Below are positions 17,561 through 26,591 of a stretch of 64,000 nt of DNA, in pieces. The position numbers and the translations under genes are program-made. Source of the DNA: Paenibacillaceae bacterium (GTDB lineage Bacteria > Bacillota > Clostridia > Lachnospirales > Lachnospiraceae). Each line of letters opens with the position of its first letter. The first letter of the stretch is position 1. Location of the stretch: the NCBI GenBank assembly GCA_015057705.1, contig SVDU01000027.1, positions 1 through 64,000 of the forward strand, written 5' to 3'. Under the pieces are notes generated by a model. The model made no database searches and was not told where the DNA came from. It worked only from the letters and a program-made list of their open reading frames with translations.

Positions 17561-18025
17561 TCAGTTTAATAAAACAATGGCCAGATTTAAATATCCAGCA
17601 AAAGTAACCCATAAAAGGTAAGGAATCTGCATAAGGGCAGCTGTCTGATTCACACTCCCAAAGGCTCTGATCATACGAATAATAAAGTACCATAAAACCA
17701 GAAGAATCAGAAATGCCAGAAGATAATTCTGCAGGTTAAAGAAAACAATACTCCAGATAAAATTAAGTGCCAGCTGGATTCCATAAATCTGCAGTGCTTC
17801 CTTTTTTTTCGGAGAAGATGACTGTGCAATTAAATAAGATCCCAACCCCATTAGAAGATACAAGATCGTCCAGACAATGGGGAAGATCCACCCTGGAGGG
17901 GAAAGCGGTGGCTGGTTTAAATTTTTGTATACCATCATGCTGTTTTTTGTTAAAAATCCAGCCAATGCGCCAACTGCCAGAGGTAGTACCAGGAAGAAAA
18001 TTAACTTTTTTCGATTTGCATTCAT
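17561..18025 (-). CDS. tspO: TspO/MBR family tryptophan-rich sensory protein
   Basis: A 154-residue five-helix membrane protein of the TspO/MBR family. The motifs NQPPLSPPGWIFPIVWTILY and LQLALNFIWSIVFF-like QLALNFIWSIVFF are characteristic, as is LWVTFAGYLNLAIVLLN at the end. Family members bind porphyrins and other ligands; the role here is unknown. I chose the ATG at 18025, four bases after AGGAGA; a TTG 18 bases upstream is less likely. It lies 52 bases behind the permease gene and may be the last gene of the leftward purine operon or have its own promoter (TATAAT near 18066 on the minus strand). Confidence 0.9.
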   Translation of the reverse strand: MNANRKKLIFFLVLPLAVGALAGFLTKNSMMVYKNLNQPPLSPPGWIFPIVWTILYLLMGLGSYLIAQSSSPKKKEALQIYGIQLALNFIWSIVFFNLQNYLLAFLILLVLWYFIIRMIRAFGSVNQTAALMQIPYLLWVTFAGYLNLAIVLLN

Positions 18026-18076
18026 AAGAATCTCCTGTTCCAATCATTAATATAATCTATTCCACGATTATACTAA

Positions 18077-19402
18077 TTATTTCCCGTTTTTAGGCAAAAT
18101 AATATTTAAAAAGATTGCTACTAATGTTGCAACAACCACAGGAGAACGGCCAAAGATGGTGACTACCCAGGCTGGAAATGTAGAAAGAGCAGCTGTAGCC
18201 TGGGATATTCCCATTCCAAGAGCAGCAGCAAGTCCTACGATGGAAGAATTCCGGTAGTTCATCTCTTCGGAAGTGACCAGTTTCATACCCGTCATGGCTA
18301 TGGAGGCAAATACAGATACAGTAGCACCTCCTAACACACACTGGGGAATGGTGGTAAGCAAAGCAGAAAACTTGGGAATCAGACCGGCAGCCAGCAAAAA
18401 GACTGCAGTTAATCCCATTACGCAGCGGTTGACCACCTTAGTCGTGGTCACAATACCTACGTTCTGGCTGTAAGTAGCGGTTGGCAGACCGCCCAAAAGT
18501 GCCCCAAGGATATTTGTTACACCGTAACCCATAATTCCGCCCTGTAATTCCTTATCCGTAGGCTCTCTGTCAATGGAGCCGCTGGTGGTGGCGGTAAAGT
18601 CTCCGATTGCCTGAACGGAGTTAATGGCAAATAAGAGTCCGATGGCAATACAGGAAGAGGGTTCAAATACGATTCCAAAATGAAGGGGTCTAGGAATGGA
18701 AAACAGGGAAGCAGCAGCGATGTTGGAAAAACTCACCATTCCAAAAAACAATGCAGTTACATATCCCACGATAATGCCGATGAGAATGGAAGCCAGTTTA
18801 TAAATTCCTTTACCAAAATGATTGAGAACCGTGACGACCGTCAGGGTAATAAATGCAACAGTCCAGTTCTGCCACGATCCGTATGAGGGATTTGAAACAC
18901 CGCCTGCCATATAGTTAATGGCAGTTGGGTAAAGAGAAAGTCCTATGGTAAAAACTACAGTTCCGGTAATTAATGGGGGGAAGAATTTCCGGATCCGCAT
19001 AACAGAGATACCTACCACGAATGCCACAATACCGCCAACGATCTGAGCTCCCAGAATGGCAGATATGCCATAATCTGCGGCAATGGACTGCATACTTGGG
19101 ACGTATGCAAAACTGATACCCAGGATAACAGGGAGGGAGGCTCCAAGGTGGAATCCTTTCTTTTTCCCGATGGGAAAAAGCTGGAGGAGGGTGGAAAGGG
19201 CCGAAACTACCAGGGCAGCCTGTATCAGGATGACCCGTTCAGAAGCTTCCAGTCCTACGATATTGGATACAATGATGGGTGGTGTGACGCAGCCGACAAT
19301 CATTGCAACCAGATGTTGTATTGCAAGGGGGAGTGCGTGAGAAAACCTGGGGATCCCGTCGAGTTCAAAAATAGATGCATACTGCCTGTCAGATTGTCTC
19401 AT
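18077..19402 (-). CDS. NCS2 family xanthine/uracil-type permease
   Basis: A 441-residue permease of the UraA/PbuX branch of NCS2. The N-terminal LPLAIQHLVAMIVGCVTPPI, the GTVVFTIGLSLYPTAINYM segment and NSVQAIGDFTATTSGSIDRE (with the conserved acidic residue in helix 8) are typical, as is GLPTATYSQNVGIV. Xanthine, uric acid or a related purine is the likely substrate from context; the sequence alone does not decide it. It sits 27 bases downstream of carbamate kinase in the leftward operon. Confidence 0.88.
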   Translation of the reverse strand: MRQSDRQYASIFELDGIPRFSHALPLAIQHLVAMIVGCVTPPIIVSNIVGLEASERVILIQAALVVSALSTLLQLFPIGKKKGFHLGASLPVILGISFAYVPSMQSIAADYGISAILGAQIVGGIVAFVVGISVMRIRKFFPPLITGTVVFTIGLSLYPTAINYMAGGVSNPSYGSWQNWTVAFITLTVVTVLNHFGKGIYKLASILIGIIVGYVTALFFGMVSFSNIAAASLFSIPRPLHFGIVFEPSSCIAIGLLFAINSVQAIGDFTATTSGSIDREPTDKELQGGIMGYGVTNILGALLGGLPTATYSQNVGIVTTTKVVNRCVMGLTAVFLLAAGLIPKFSALLTTIPQCVLGGATVSVFASIAMTGMKLVTSEEMNYRNSSIVGLAAALGMGISQATAALSTFPAWVVTIFGRSPVVVATLVAIFLNIILPKNGK

Positions 19403-19428
19403 AGTAAAATGTTCTCCTTTAACATGTT

Positions 19429-20373
19429 TTACTGTTGAATATGAGTTCCCGTACTTCCAAGTATTCCTTCTTTTGCTTTTTCTAACAGAGTGATGAGGGC
19501 CGTCCGCCCTTTCCTGGATTCCGCAAATTTTACTGCTGCCTCCACCTTGGGAAGCATGGAACCAGGTGCAAAGTGTCCCTCATTGATATACTGACGCGCC
19601 TCTTTTGCGGTTATATCATTCAGCCATAATTGATCAGGTCTGCCATAATTTAATGCGATTTTTTCCACGGCTGTCAGTATAATAAGAAGATCTGCGTTCA
19701 GTTCCTCAGCCAGGAGTTCGCTGGCAAAGTCTTTATCAATGACTGCGCTGGCGCCCTTTAAGTGATTTCCGTTTAAGGTCACAGGAATTCCACCGCCACC
19801 GCAGGCAATCACCAGCTGTCCGCTGTCCACCAGGGAACGGATCGCTTCAATTTCGATGATTTCCTGAGGTTTTGGAGAGGCAACCATTCGCCGGTATCCC
19901 CTGCCTGCATCCTCTTTCATTAAGTACCCGTATTTTTCCGATGCTTCCTTTGCCTGTTCTTCCGTCATAAAATGTCCAATGGGCTTGGTAGGATTTGAAA
20001 ATGCGGGATCGTTTTCGTCCACACGGATCTGGGTAATCATGGTGGTCACCGGAATGTTTCTCATATTCCGATTCACCAGTTCTTCTCTTAATGCATTTTG
20101 TAAATCATAACCGATATATGCCTGACTCATGGCAACGCAGACGGAGAGAGGAGTGTTAGGCTGATTCGGATCTTCTCTGCATAACGCACTCATAGCGTTG
20201 TTGATCATTCCCACCTGAGGGCCGTTTCCATGGACAACCACCACCTCACAGCCTTCTTCAATCAGATCTACGATGGCTTTTGAGGTGATTTTGACTGCTG
20301 CCATCTGTTCCGGCAGGGTATTGCCGAGGGCGTTTCCGCCCAGGGCAATTACAATTCTCTTTTTTTTCTCCAT
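19429..20373 (-). CDS. arcC: Carbamate kinase
   Basis: A 314-residue carbamate kinase, which transfers phosphate from carbamoyl phosphate to ADP and gives ATP, ammonia and CO2. The motifs VIALGGNAL, EVVVVHGNGPQVGMINNAM and EDAGRGYRRMVASPKP are complete, and ACGGGGIPV and DKDFASELLA follow. It lies between ygeW and the permease in the leftward operon. With YgeW it would recover energy from the carbamoyl group released in purine-ring breakdown. Confidence 0.93.
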   Translation of the reverse strand: MEKKKRIVIALGGNALGNTLPEQMAAVKITSKAIVDLIEEGCEVVVVHGNGPQVGMINNAMSALCREDPNQPNTPLSVCVAMSQAYIGYDLQNALREELVNRNMRNIPVTTMITQIRVDENDPAFSNPTKPIGHFMTEEQAKEASEKYGYLMKEDAGRGYRRMVASPKPQEIIEIEAIRSLVDSGQLVIACGGGGIPVTLNGNHLKGASAVIDKDFASELLAEELNADLLIILTAVEKIALNYGRPDQLWLNDITAKEARQYINEGHFAPGSMLPKVEAAVKFAESRKGRTALITLLEKAKEGILGSTGTHIQQ

Positions 20374-20397
20374 ATAAAGTGATCCCCTTGATTAGAC

Positions 20398-21588
20398 TTA
20401 GAACTTACGAGGTGTTTTCTTTTCCTCCAGCTTTTTAAAGACTTCCTGGGGATTTTCAAATTTGCTTAAAAAGATCATGGCAGCGATTACATATGGCTTA
20501 TAGCTGGCTTCTTTATAAAGCGGATTTCTGTAACGATCAAATACGGAAGCTTCTACTTCTCCATCCTTACAGCTGATATCATTGATATCTGCAGGGAGAC
20601 AATGAAGATAGAGGGCTTTTCCATCCTTAGTCGTCTTCATCAGTTCTTCTGTACAGCACCAGTCCTTGTGATTGGCATTCTGAGCAAGAAGTTCCTTCTC
20701 AAGGGCTTTGATTCCATCCATATCACCGTTGCCGTAAAGATCGGTTCTCTTCTCCATGGCTGCAAATGGTGCCCAGCTCTTAGGATAAACGATATCTGCA
20801 TCCTTAAATGCATCTGCCATATCATTGGATACACGGAAGGATCCGCCGGATTTTTCTGCATTGTTCTTTGCTACATCTAAAACTTCAGGCATTACCTCAT
20901 AACCTTCCGGATGAGCCAGAACTACTTCCATTCCCATACGTGTCATTAATCCGATGACACCCTGAGGAACGGATAAGGGTTTTCCATAGGAAGGAGAGTA
21001 AGCCCAGGTCATGGCCAGTTTTTTGCCTTTTAGATTTTCAATACCGCCCATTTCATGAATGATATGAAGCATGTCAGCCATGGTTTGTGTGGGGTGGTCG
21101 ATATCACACTGTAAGTTTACTAAAGCCGGCTTCTGTTCCAGAATTCCATCCTTATATCCTTCTGTTACCGCATCCGAAACATGGTGCATATAGGTGTTTC
21201 CTTTTCCGATATACATATCGTCACGGATACCGATCACATCTGCCATGAAGGAGATCATGTTGGCTGTTTCCCGGACAGTCTCTCCATGAGCAATCTGGGA
21301 TTTTCCTTCGTCTAAATCCTGCACTTCCAGTCCAAGAAGGTTGCAGGCAGAAGCAAAGGAGAAACGGGTACGGGTGGAGTTGTCGCGGAATAAGGAGATT
21401 CCAAGTCCGCTTTCAAAAACTTTAGTGGAGATGTTGTTTTCTCTCATGAAGCGGAGCGCGTCTGCAACGGTCCATACTGCTTCCAACTCGTCATCTGTCT
21501 TTTCCCAGGTTAAAAAGAAGTCATTTTCATACATCTCCTTAAAATTTAAGGAATTCAGTTTGTCAATATAATCCTGTAAGGTTTTCAT
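20398..21588 (-). CDS. ygeW: Knotted carbamoyltransferase YgeW
   Basis: A 396-residue carbamoyltransferase of the YgeW family, related to ornithine and aspartate transcarbamoylases. Carbamoyl phosphate binding is shown by FRDNSTRTRFSFASA near residue 70 and by LHCLPAD near residue 330. The family's natural substrate was long unknown; its place between ygeY and carbamate kinase in purine clusters suggests it phosphorolyses a ureido intermediate to carbamoyl phosphate. Spacing to its neighbours is 25-28 bases, in one operon. Confidence 0.92.
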   Translation of the reverse strand: MKTLQDYIDKLNSLNFKEMYENDFFLTWEKTDDELEAVWTVADALRFMRENNISTKVFESGLGISLFRDNSTRTRFSFASACNLLGLEVQDLDEGKSQIAHGETVRETANMISFMADVIGIRDDMYIGKGNTYMHHVSDAVTEGYKDGILEQKPALVNLQCDIDHPTQTMADMLHIIHEMGGIENLKGKKLAMTWAYSPSYGKPLSVPQGVIGLMTRMGMEVVLAHPEGYEVMPEVLDVAKNNAEKSGGSFRVSNDMADAFKDADIVYPKSWAPFAAMEKRTDLYGNGDMDGIKALEKELLAQNANHKDWCCTEELMKTTKDGKALYLHCLPADINDISCKDGEVEASVFDRYRNPLYKEASYKPYVIAAMIFLSKFENPQEVFKKLEEKKTPRKF

Positions 21589-21615
21589 AATGTGGTAAGC
21601 CTCCTGATTTTAGTT

Positions 21616-22929
21616 TTATTCTTTGCAGTAAACAGTGGGAAGTGCGGCATATACAGCAGCACAGGTAACAAGATCCTGTTTCCAGGTCTTTTCGTTTGGC
21701 GCATGAGCCTGGGCTTCTGCTCCTGGTCCAAAGCCGATGCATGGTATCTGGTTGCGTCCCATAATGGAGACGCCATTGGTGGAAAAGGTCCATTTGTCGG
21801 TGAGAGGGCGTGCAAGGCGCATGGAAACGGTTTCCTCTGCACCGATTCTGGTATCCCCGTATAAGGATTTATAAGCTTCCTCTAATGATCTGGTTACTTT
21901 ATGATCCTCAGGAATGACCCAGGTAGGGAAGTAACATTCGATAGGATAGGTAAGGCCTTTATAGGAAGGACGGGAATACTCATACATGGAAACGATAACA
22001 TCATCTCCGTATTTCTTAACATTTGGCAGATTGCGGATCTCGTCAAGACAGCTTTCCCAGGTTTCACCTGCTGTCATACGGCGGTCTAAGGAAACGGAAC
22101 AGGAGTCAGCTACGGCGCAGCGGCTTGGTGAAGTGAAGAAAATTTCTGAAACGGTAATGGTACCCTTTCCTAAAAAGTTTGCTTCTTTCCACTGCGGATT
22201 ATGGGATTCATCAAGCATTTTAACTAGTCCTTTGATTTCCTTGTCGTCAGCTGCATCATTTTCATTGAGGGAGCGGACATCCTGAAGAATATCAGCCATC
22301 TTATAGATTGCGTTATCACCACGCTCAGGTGCGGAGCCGTGGCAGGAAACACCCTTTACGTCTACACGGATTTCCATACGGCCTCTCTGACCGCGGTAGA
22401 TGCCACCGTCTGTGGGTTCGGTGGAGACTACAAATTCCGGACGGATCTTATCTTCATTGATGATGTACTGCCAGCAAAGACCATCGCAGTCTTCTTCTTG
22501 AACAGTACCGGTTACCAGAACTGTGTATTTGGTATTCAAGAGACCTAAATCCTTCATGATTCTGGCACCGTAAACAGCAGATACCAAACCGCCGCACTGG
22601 TCGGAAACACCTCTTCCTCCAATTTCCACTTCGGTTTCGTAGCCTTCGTAAGGGTCAAAATTCCAGTTGGATTTGTTGCCGATTCCTACGGTATCAATGT
22701 GGGCATCGAAACCGATCAGAGTTTCTCCGGTTCCCATAAAACCAAGCACATTGCCCATGGGATCGATCTCTACCTTGTCAAACTCAAGCGCCCTCATCTC
22801 CTGTGCAATCCGGTCAATATGAGCTTTTTCATCGCAGCTTTCTCCAGGAAATTTTACGATGTCACGCAGAAATTTTGTCATGTCTGCTTCGTAGCTTTTT
22901 GCTGCTTCTTTGATTTTCGCGTAATCCAT
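21616..22929 (-). CDS. ygeY: YgeY family selenium-metabolism-linked hydrolase (M20)
   Basis: A 437-residue M20-type metallohydrolase of the YgeY family. Metal-binding motifs include [45 protein letters not shown] and [18 protein letters not shown]. The family was named for its link with selenium-dependent molybdenum hydroxylase genes. In the purine cluster it probably hydrolyses an amide intermediate. GGAGG precedes the ATG. It lies 30 bases downstream of dpaL. Confidence 0.92.
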   Translation of the reverse strand: MDYAKIKEAAKSYEADMTKFLRDIVKFPGESCDEKAHIDRIAQEMRALEFDKVEIDPMGNVLGFMGTGETLIGFDAHIDTVGIGNKSNWNFDPYEGYETEVEIGGRGVSDQCGGLVSAVYGARIMKDLGLLNTKYTVLVTGTVQEEDCDGLCWQYIINEDKIRPEFVVSTEPTDGGIYRGQRGRMEIRVDVKGVSCHGSAPERGDNAIYKMADILQDVRSLNENDAADDKEIKGLVKMLDESHNPQWKEANFLGKGTITVSEIFFTSPSRCAVADSCSVSLDRRMTAGETWESCLDEIRNLPNVKKYGDDVIVSMYEYSRPSYKGLTYPIECYFPTWVIPEDHKVTRSLEEAYKSLYGDTRIGAEETVSMRLARPLTDKWTFSTNGVSIMGRNQIPCIGFGPGAEAQAHAPNEKTWKQDLVTCAAVYAALPTVYCKE

Positions 22930-22958
22930 GTTTTTTACCTCCAGTTTTTATGATACGA

Positions 22959-24164
22959 TTAACAATCTTTTCCTTCCCAGACAATCGCCTTATAGCGGTC
23001 AGGATCAGTATCTCCCTCTGTTGAAAAAAGAAGAACTTTAGAATCTTTATTAAGTCCCAGATGCTCTCTTAAAGCCTTACAGGAGTCATCTCTCATAATA
23101 GAAGCAAGAACTCCAAACGGTGCGGCCCCAGATTCCCCTGATGTGACAGGCGTATCTCCCTTTATTGGTGCAGCAAGCATTCTCATACCTTCGGCAGCTG
23201 CCCAGTCAGGTGCTGAAATAAAGGTATCGGTATGATTCTTTAAAATATCCCAGGAAATAGTATTGGGCTCTCCGCAGGCAAGACCAGCCATAATGGTCTG
23301 CATATCCCCATCCACGATCCGGATAGTGCCGTCGCCGGCCTTTGCGCCTTCATAGAGACAGGCTGCCACATCTGCTTCTACCACGACACAGACGGGCGGA
23401 TTCTCCGGAAAACGGTTTTTAAAATATCCAACCACTGCTCCTGCAAGAGATCCCACACCTGCCTGAACAAAGACATGGGTAGGTCTTTCGCAGCCGTATT
23501 CCTTAAGCTGTTCGTCTGCTTCCATAACCATGGTACCATAGCCCTGCATGATCCATGCCGGAATTTCCTCGTAGCCATCCCAGGCTGTATCCTGAACCAC
23601 CACGCCGTTATTTACCTTGGAAGCGGCATCTGCAGCCATGCGGACGCATTCATCGTAGTTGGATTCCTCAATGGTTACATCGGCTCCTTCCGCCTTAATA
23701 TTATTAAAACGGTTTAATGTAGTGCCTTTTGGCATGAAGACGACAGCCTTTTGTCCTAGCTGTCTGGCAGCCCAGGCAACCCCTCTTCCGTGGTTACCGT
23801 CGGTGGCGGTGAAAAAGGTAGCCTGACCGAATTCTTCCTTTAAAGCCTGTGAAGTCAGCACCTGATAGGGAAGATCAGAGACTTCCTTTTTTGTCTGTTT
23901 TGCCACATACTTTGCCATTGCATAAGATCCGCCTAAAACCTTAAATGCATTTAGGCCGAACCGGTAAGATTCATCCTTTATGTAAATCTCACCTAATCCC
24001 AGATGGTCTGCCATATGGGGTAGTTTTGTCAGAGGAGTCTCTTTGTACTGGGGAAAACTTTCGTGAAAGCTTCTCGCCTTTTTTATCTCCTCTGGTGACA
24101 TAACAGGCAGATGTCTGTCATCGGTCTTTGGCATGGTGTTTACAGCCCATTCGATTGGTTTCAT
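22959..24164 (-). CDS. dpaL: Diaminopropionate ammonia-lyase (YgeX)
   Basis: A 401-residue fold-type II PLP enzyme that splits 2,3-diaminopropionate to pyruvate and two ammonia. The PLP lysine is in YRFGLNAFKVLGGSYA, and TATDGNHGRGVAWAARQLG and VQAGVGSLAGAVVGYF bind the substrate and phosphate. In purine clusters it releases pyruvate from the last ring fragment. I chose the ATG at 24164 preceded by AAAGGAGA; an ATG 36 bases upstream in frame lies before that site. It follows the regulator gene by 57 bases. Confidence 0.93.
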   Translation of the reverse strand: MKPIEWAVNTMPKTDDRHLPVMSPEEIKKARSFHESFPQYKETPLTKLPHMADHLGLGEIYIKDESYRFGLNAFKVLGGSYAMAKYVAKQTKKEVSDLPYQVLTSQALKEEFGQATFFTATDGNHGRGVAWAARQLGQKAVVFMPKGTTLNRFNNIKAEGADVTIEESNYDECVRMAADAASKVNNGVVVQDTAWDGYEEIPAWIMQGYGTMVMEADEQLKEYGCERPTHVFVQAGVGSLAGAVVGYFKNRFPENPPVCVVVEADVAACLYEGAKAGDGTIRIVDGDMQTIMAGLACGEPNTISWDILKNHTDTFISAPDWAAAEGMRMLAAPIKGDTPVTSGESGAAPFGVLASIMRDDSCKALREHLGLNKDSKVLLFSTEGDTDPDRYKAIVWEGKDC

Positions 24165-24221
24165 GTCTGCACATTCTCCTTTATTATAAATTAAAATCAT
24201 CGGGTATCATTTGCCAGATGC

Positions 24222-24872
24222 TTAAGCTTTTTCTTTGTTCGCATCCATATAGCTGTATAAAGTAAACTTTGAGATACCAAAATAAGTGGAGACCTTGTCG
24301 CCTGATTTGGTAATGAGAAAAGCACCGGCGTCATTCAAATACTGGATTGCCTGAACCTTGTCATCCTTGCTCATTAAAGCAACTGGTTTTCCCACTAAAG
24401 CGACGGACTGTTCGATTAAGGTATCTAACAGATCGTTGACGTTATGGGTGATTTTTTTTGGTTCCCTGTTGTGATCTGTGGCAGTCTCTCCGGTGGAAAT
24501 CAGAGATTTTACTGCATTTTCAATTGTAAGCAGTCCTGTGATGTCATAATTTAAGCCAAGGATGTAGTCAACCGTATTATTATTGCCTCTGATATACATG
24601 GTACTGGATTTTAAGATTCGTCCATCCTCGGTTCTTGTCAGGTAGGAAAGGCGGTCCTTTAAAAGGTCAGGATCCTTTTTTAACGTCTCCAGAACAATTT
24701 CAGAAGGTCCGTCTCCGATTTTACGGTTGCTGACCTGGCCGTTTTCTATAAAAACGATGGAACTTTCCATGCTTTCGCCGCGAAGATCGTGAATGACCAC
24801 CTCGCATTGGCTACCGAAGTGAACAGCGACTCCCTGTGCTATCTGTGTCAGTAACTGAAGCTTTGAATCCAT
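24222..24872 (-). CDS. YheO-like PAS plus HTH transcriptional regulator
   Basis: A 216-residue regulator with an N-terminal YheO-like PAS domain (PAS_6; GSQCEVVIHDLRGESMESSI, residues ~18-40) and a C-terminal helix-turn-helix (DAGAFLITKSGDKVSTYFGISKFTLYSYMD divided over residues ~180-210). Members often sit beside amino-acid and purine catabolic genes. It is the first gene of the leftward operon and divergent from ssnA, so it is the best candidate to control both units. The ligand is unknown. Confidence 0.82.
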   Translation of the reverse strand: MDSKLQLLTQIAQGVAVHFGSQCEVVIHDLRGESMESSIVFIENGQVSNRKIGDGPSEIVLETLKKDPDLLKDRLSYLTRTEDGRILKSSTMYIRGNNNTVDYILGLNYDITGLLTIENAVKSLISTGETATDHNREPKKITHNVNDLLDTLIEQSVALVGKPVALMSKDDKVQAIQYLNDAGAFLITKSGDKVSTYFGISKFTLYSYMDANKEKA

Positions 24873-25193
24873 TCTTTTATCCTCCTTGCAGGATCATTAA
24901 TAAATTCATCATAGCATAAAAAAATTTAATTACAAGTGGTTTTCTAAAAATTTTTTAGGTTTGCTAATTTTTTTTGTAATTCATGCTTGATTTTCTGAAA
25001 GTGAAATGATACACTGTTTTTAACAGAGAACCATGGTATAATGTGCATAAAAAAAAGAATTGAAACTGATTAAATGTAAGCAAATTGTAAAAATAAAGTA
25101 TAAGACCCTGAAAATACTTCTGTGAGGTTTGTATACATAAGAAAGTTAGCAATTTGCTTTCGTATCTTAGAAAAATGAAAAGGAGATGGAGAC
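24873..25193. promoter_or_regulatory. AT-rich divergent control region between the regulator and ssnA
   Basis: This 321-base gap holds no gene. It contains a palindrome CTAAAAATTTTTTAG (24944-24958) some 75 bases upstream of the regulator. It also has an extended -10 box TGGTATAAT (25034-25042) facing ssnA, and a perfect 10-base inverted repeat AAGCAAATTG / CAATTTGCTT (25078-25087 and 25150-25159) inside the presumed ssnA leader. These are candidate operator sites for the adjacent regulator. Confidence 0.5.
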
Positions 25194-26528
25194 ATGCTGA
25201 TTATCGGTAATGGGAGAATGATCACCAGAGATCCGGAGAATCCGTTTCTGGAAGACGGTGCAGTAGGGATAGAAGATGGTGTGATAAAAAGGATTTGCAC
25301 CACGGCTGAGATGAGAAAGGCATATCCACAGGCGGAATACATCGATGCCAGGGGAGGGGTAATCATGCCGGCCTTTATCAATACCCATGAGCATATCTAT
25401 AGCTCTTTTGCCAGAGGACTGGCTATTGACGGGTATGATCCTCATGGTTTTTTGGAGATTCTTGACGGTCTTTGGTGGACAATTGATAAGAATCTGACAT
25501 TAAATGATGTTTATTTAAGTGCCATGGCCACTTATGTGGATTCCATTAAAAACGGAGTGACAACGGTCTTTGACCACCATGCCAGTTTTGGGCAGATTAC
25601 AGATTCTTTATTTAAGATTGAGGAAGCTGCTGGTAAAACGGGGGTGAGAACCTGCTTATGCTATGAAGTATCAGACCGTGCGGGAGAGGAAAAGGCAAAG
25701 GAAGGAATTCTTGAAAATGAGGCATTTATCCGCCATGCTCTTTCCGATGAAAGCGATATGATTGCAGGCATGATGGGAATGCATGCCCAGTTTACCATAT
25801 CGGATCGGACCATGGAATTTGCAGCAGCTCATAAGCCTGACGGAACAGGTTACCACATTCATGTGGCAGAAGGTATTGAAGATCTCCATGATTGTCTTAA
25901 GAAGTACGGAAAGCGGATTGTGGACCGCCTGATGGACTTTCAGATTCTTGGGGAAAAGACGCTTTTGGGGCATTGTATCTACATTAATCCTCATGAGATG
26001 GACTTAATACTTGATACAGACACCATGGTAGTACACAATCCGGAATCAAATATGGGTAATGCATGCGGCTGCCCTCCAACTATGGAACTGGTGAAGCGGG
26101 GGATTTTAACCGGTCTTGGAACAGACGGCTATACCCACGATATGTTAGAGTCCTATAAGACAGCCAACGTTCTTCATAAACATCATTTGTGCGATCCCAA
26201 TGCGGCATGGGGCGAGGTTCCGAAGATGCTCTTTGAAGGGAATGCAAGAATTGCTGGCAGATATTTTAAAAGACCTCTTGGTATTTTAAAAGAGGGTGCA
26301 GCAGCAGATGTGATTGTTACAGATTACAATCCATTAACGCCCATGAACGGAGACAATGCCAACAGCCACATTCTGTTTGGAATGACAGGCCGAAGTGTAG
26401 TTACAACTGTCTGCAACGGTAAGGTTCTCATGAAAGACAGAATCCTTATGGGAGTTGACGAAGAGAAGCTGATGGCAGACTGCAGGGAAGCGGCGGGAGC
26501 GCTTGCTGCAAGAATTAACGGACGATAA
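25194..26528 (+). CDS. ssnA: Putative aminohydrolase SsnA
   Basis: A 444-residue metal-dependent amidohydrolase of the SsnA family. Zinc-ligand motifs are FINTHEHIYSSFARGL (~residues 60-75), YHIHVAEG, LGHCIYINPHE and LGTDGYTHDM. SsnA belongs to the anaerobic purine/urate cluster, probably deaminating or opening a purine ring intermediate. AAAAGGAGA precedes the ATG. It starts the rightward operon and is followed by ygfK after 63 bases. Confidence 0.92.
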   Translation: MLIIGNGRMITRDPENPFLEDGAVGIEDGVIKRICTTAEMRKAYPQAEYIDARGGVIMPAFINTHEHIYSSFARGLAIDGYDPHGFLEILDGLWWTIDKNLTLNDVYLSAMATYVDSIKNGVTTVFDHHASFGQITDSLFKIEEAAGKTGVRTCLCYEVSDRAGEEKAKEGILENEAFIRHALSDESDMIAGMMGMHAQFTISDRTMEFAAAHKPDGTGYHIHVAEGIEDLHDCLKKYGKRIVDRLMDFQILGEKTLLGHCIYINPHEMDLILDTDTMVVHNPESNMGNACGCPPTMELVKRGILTGLGTDGYTHDMLESYKTANVLHKHHLCDPNAAWGEVPKMLFEGNARIAGRYFKRPLGILKEGAAADVIVTDYNPLTPMNGDNANSHILFGMTGRSVVTTVCNGKVLMKDRILMGVDEEKLMADCREAAGALAARINGR

Positions 26529-26591
26529 AAAACAGAATATTCATACAGGGCTTAACAAACACAGGGAGAGCCCGGATGCAGGAGGATATCA

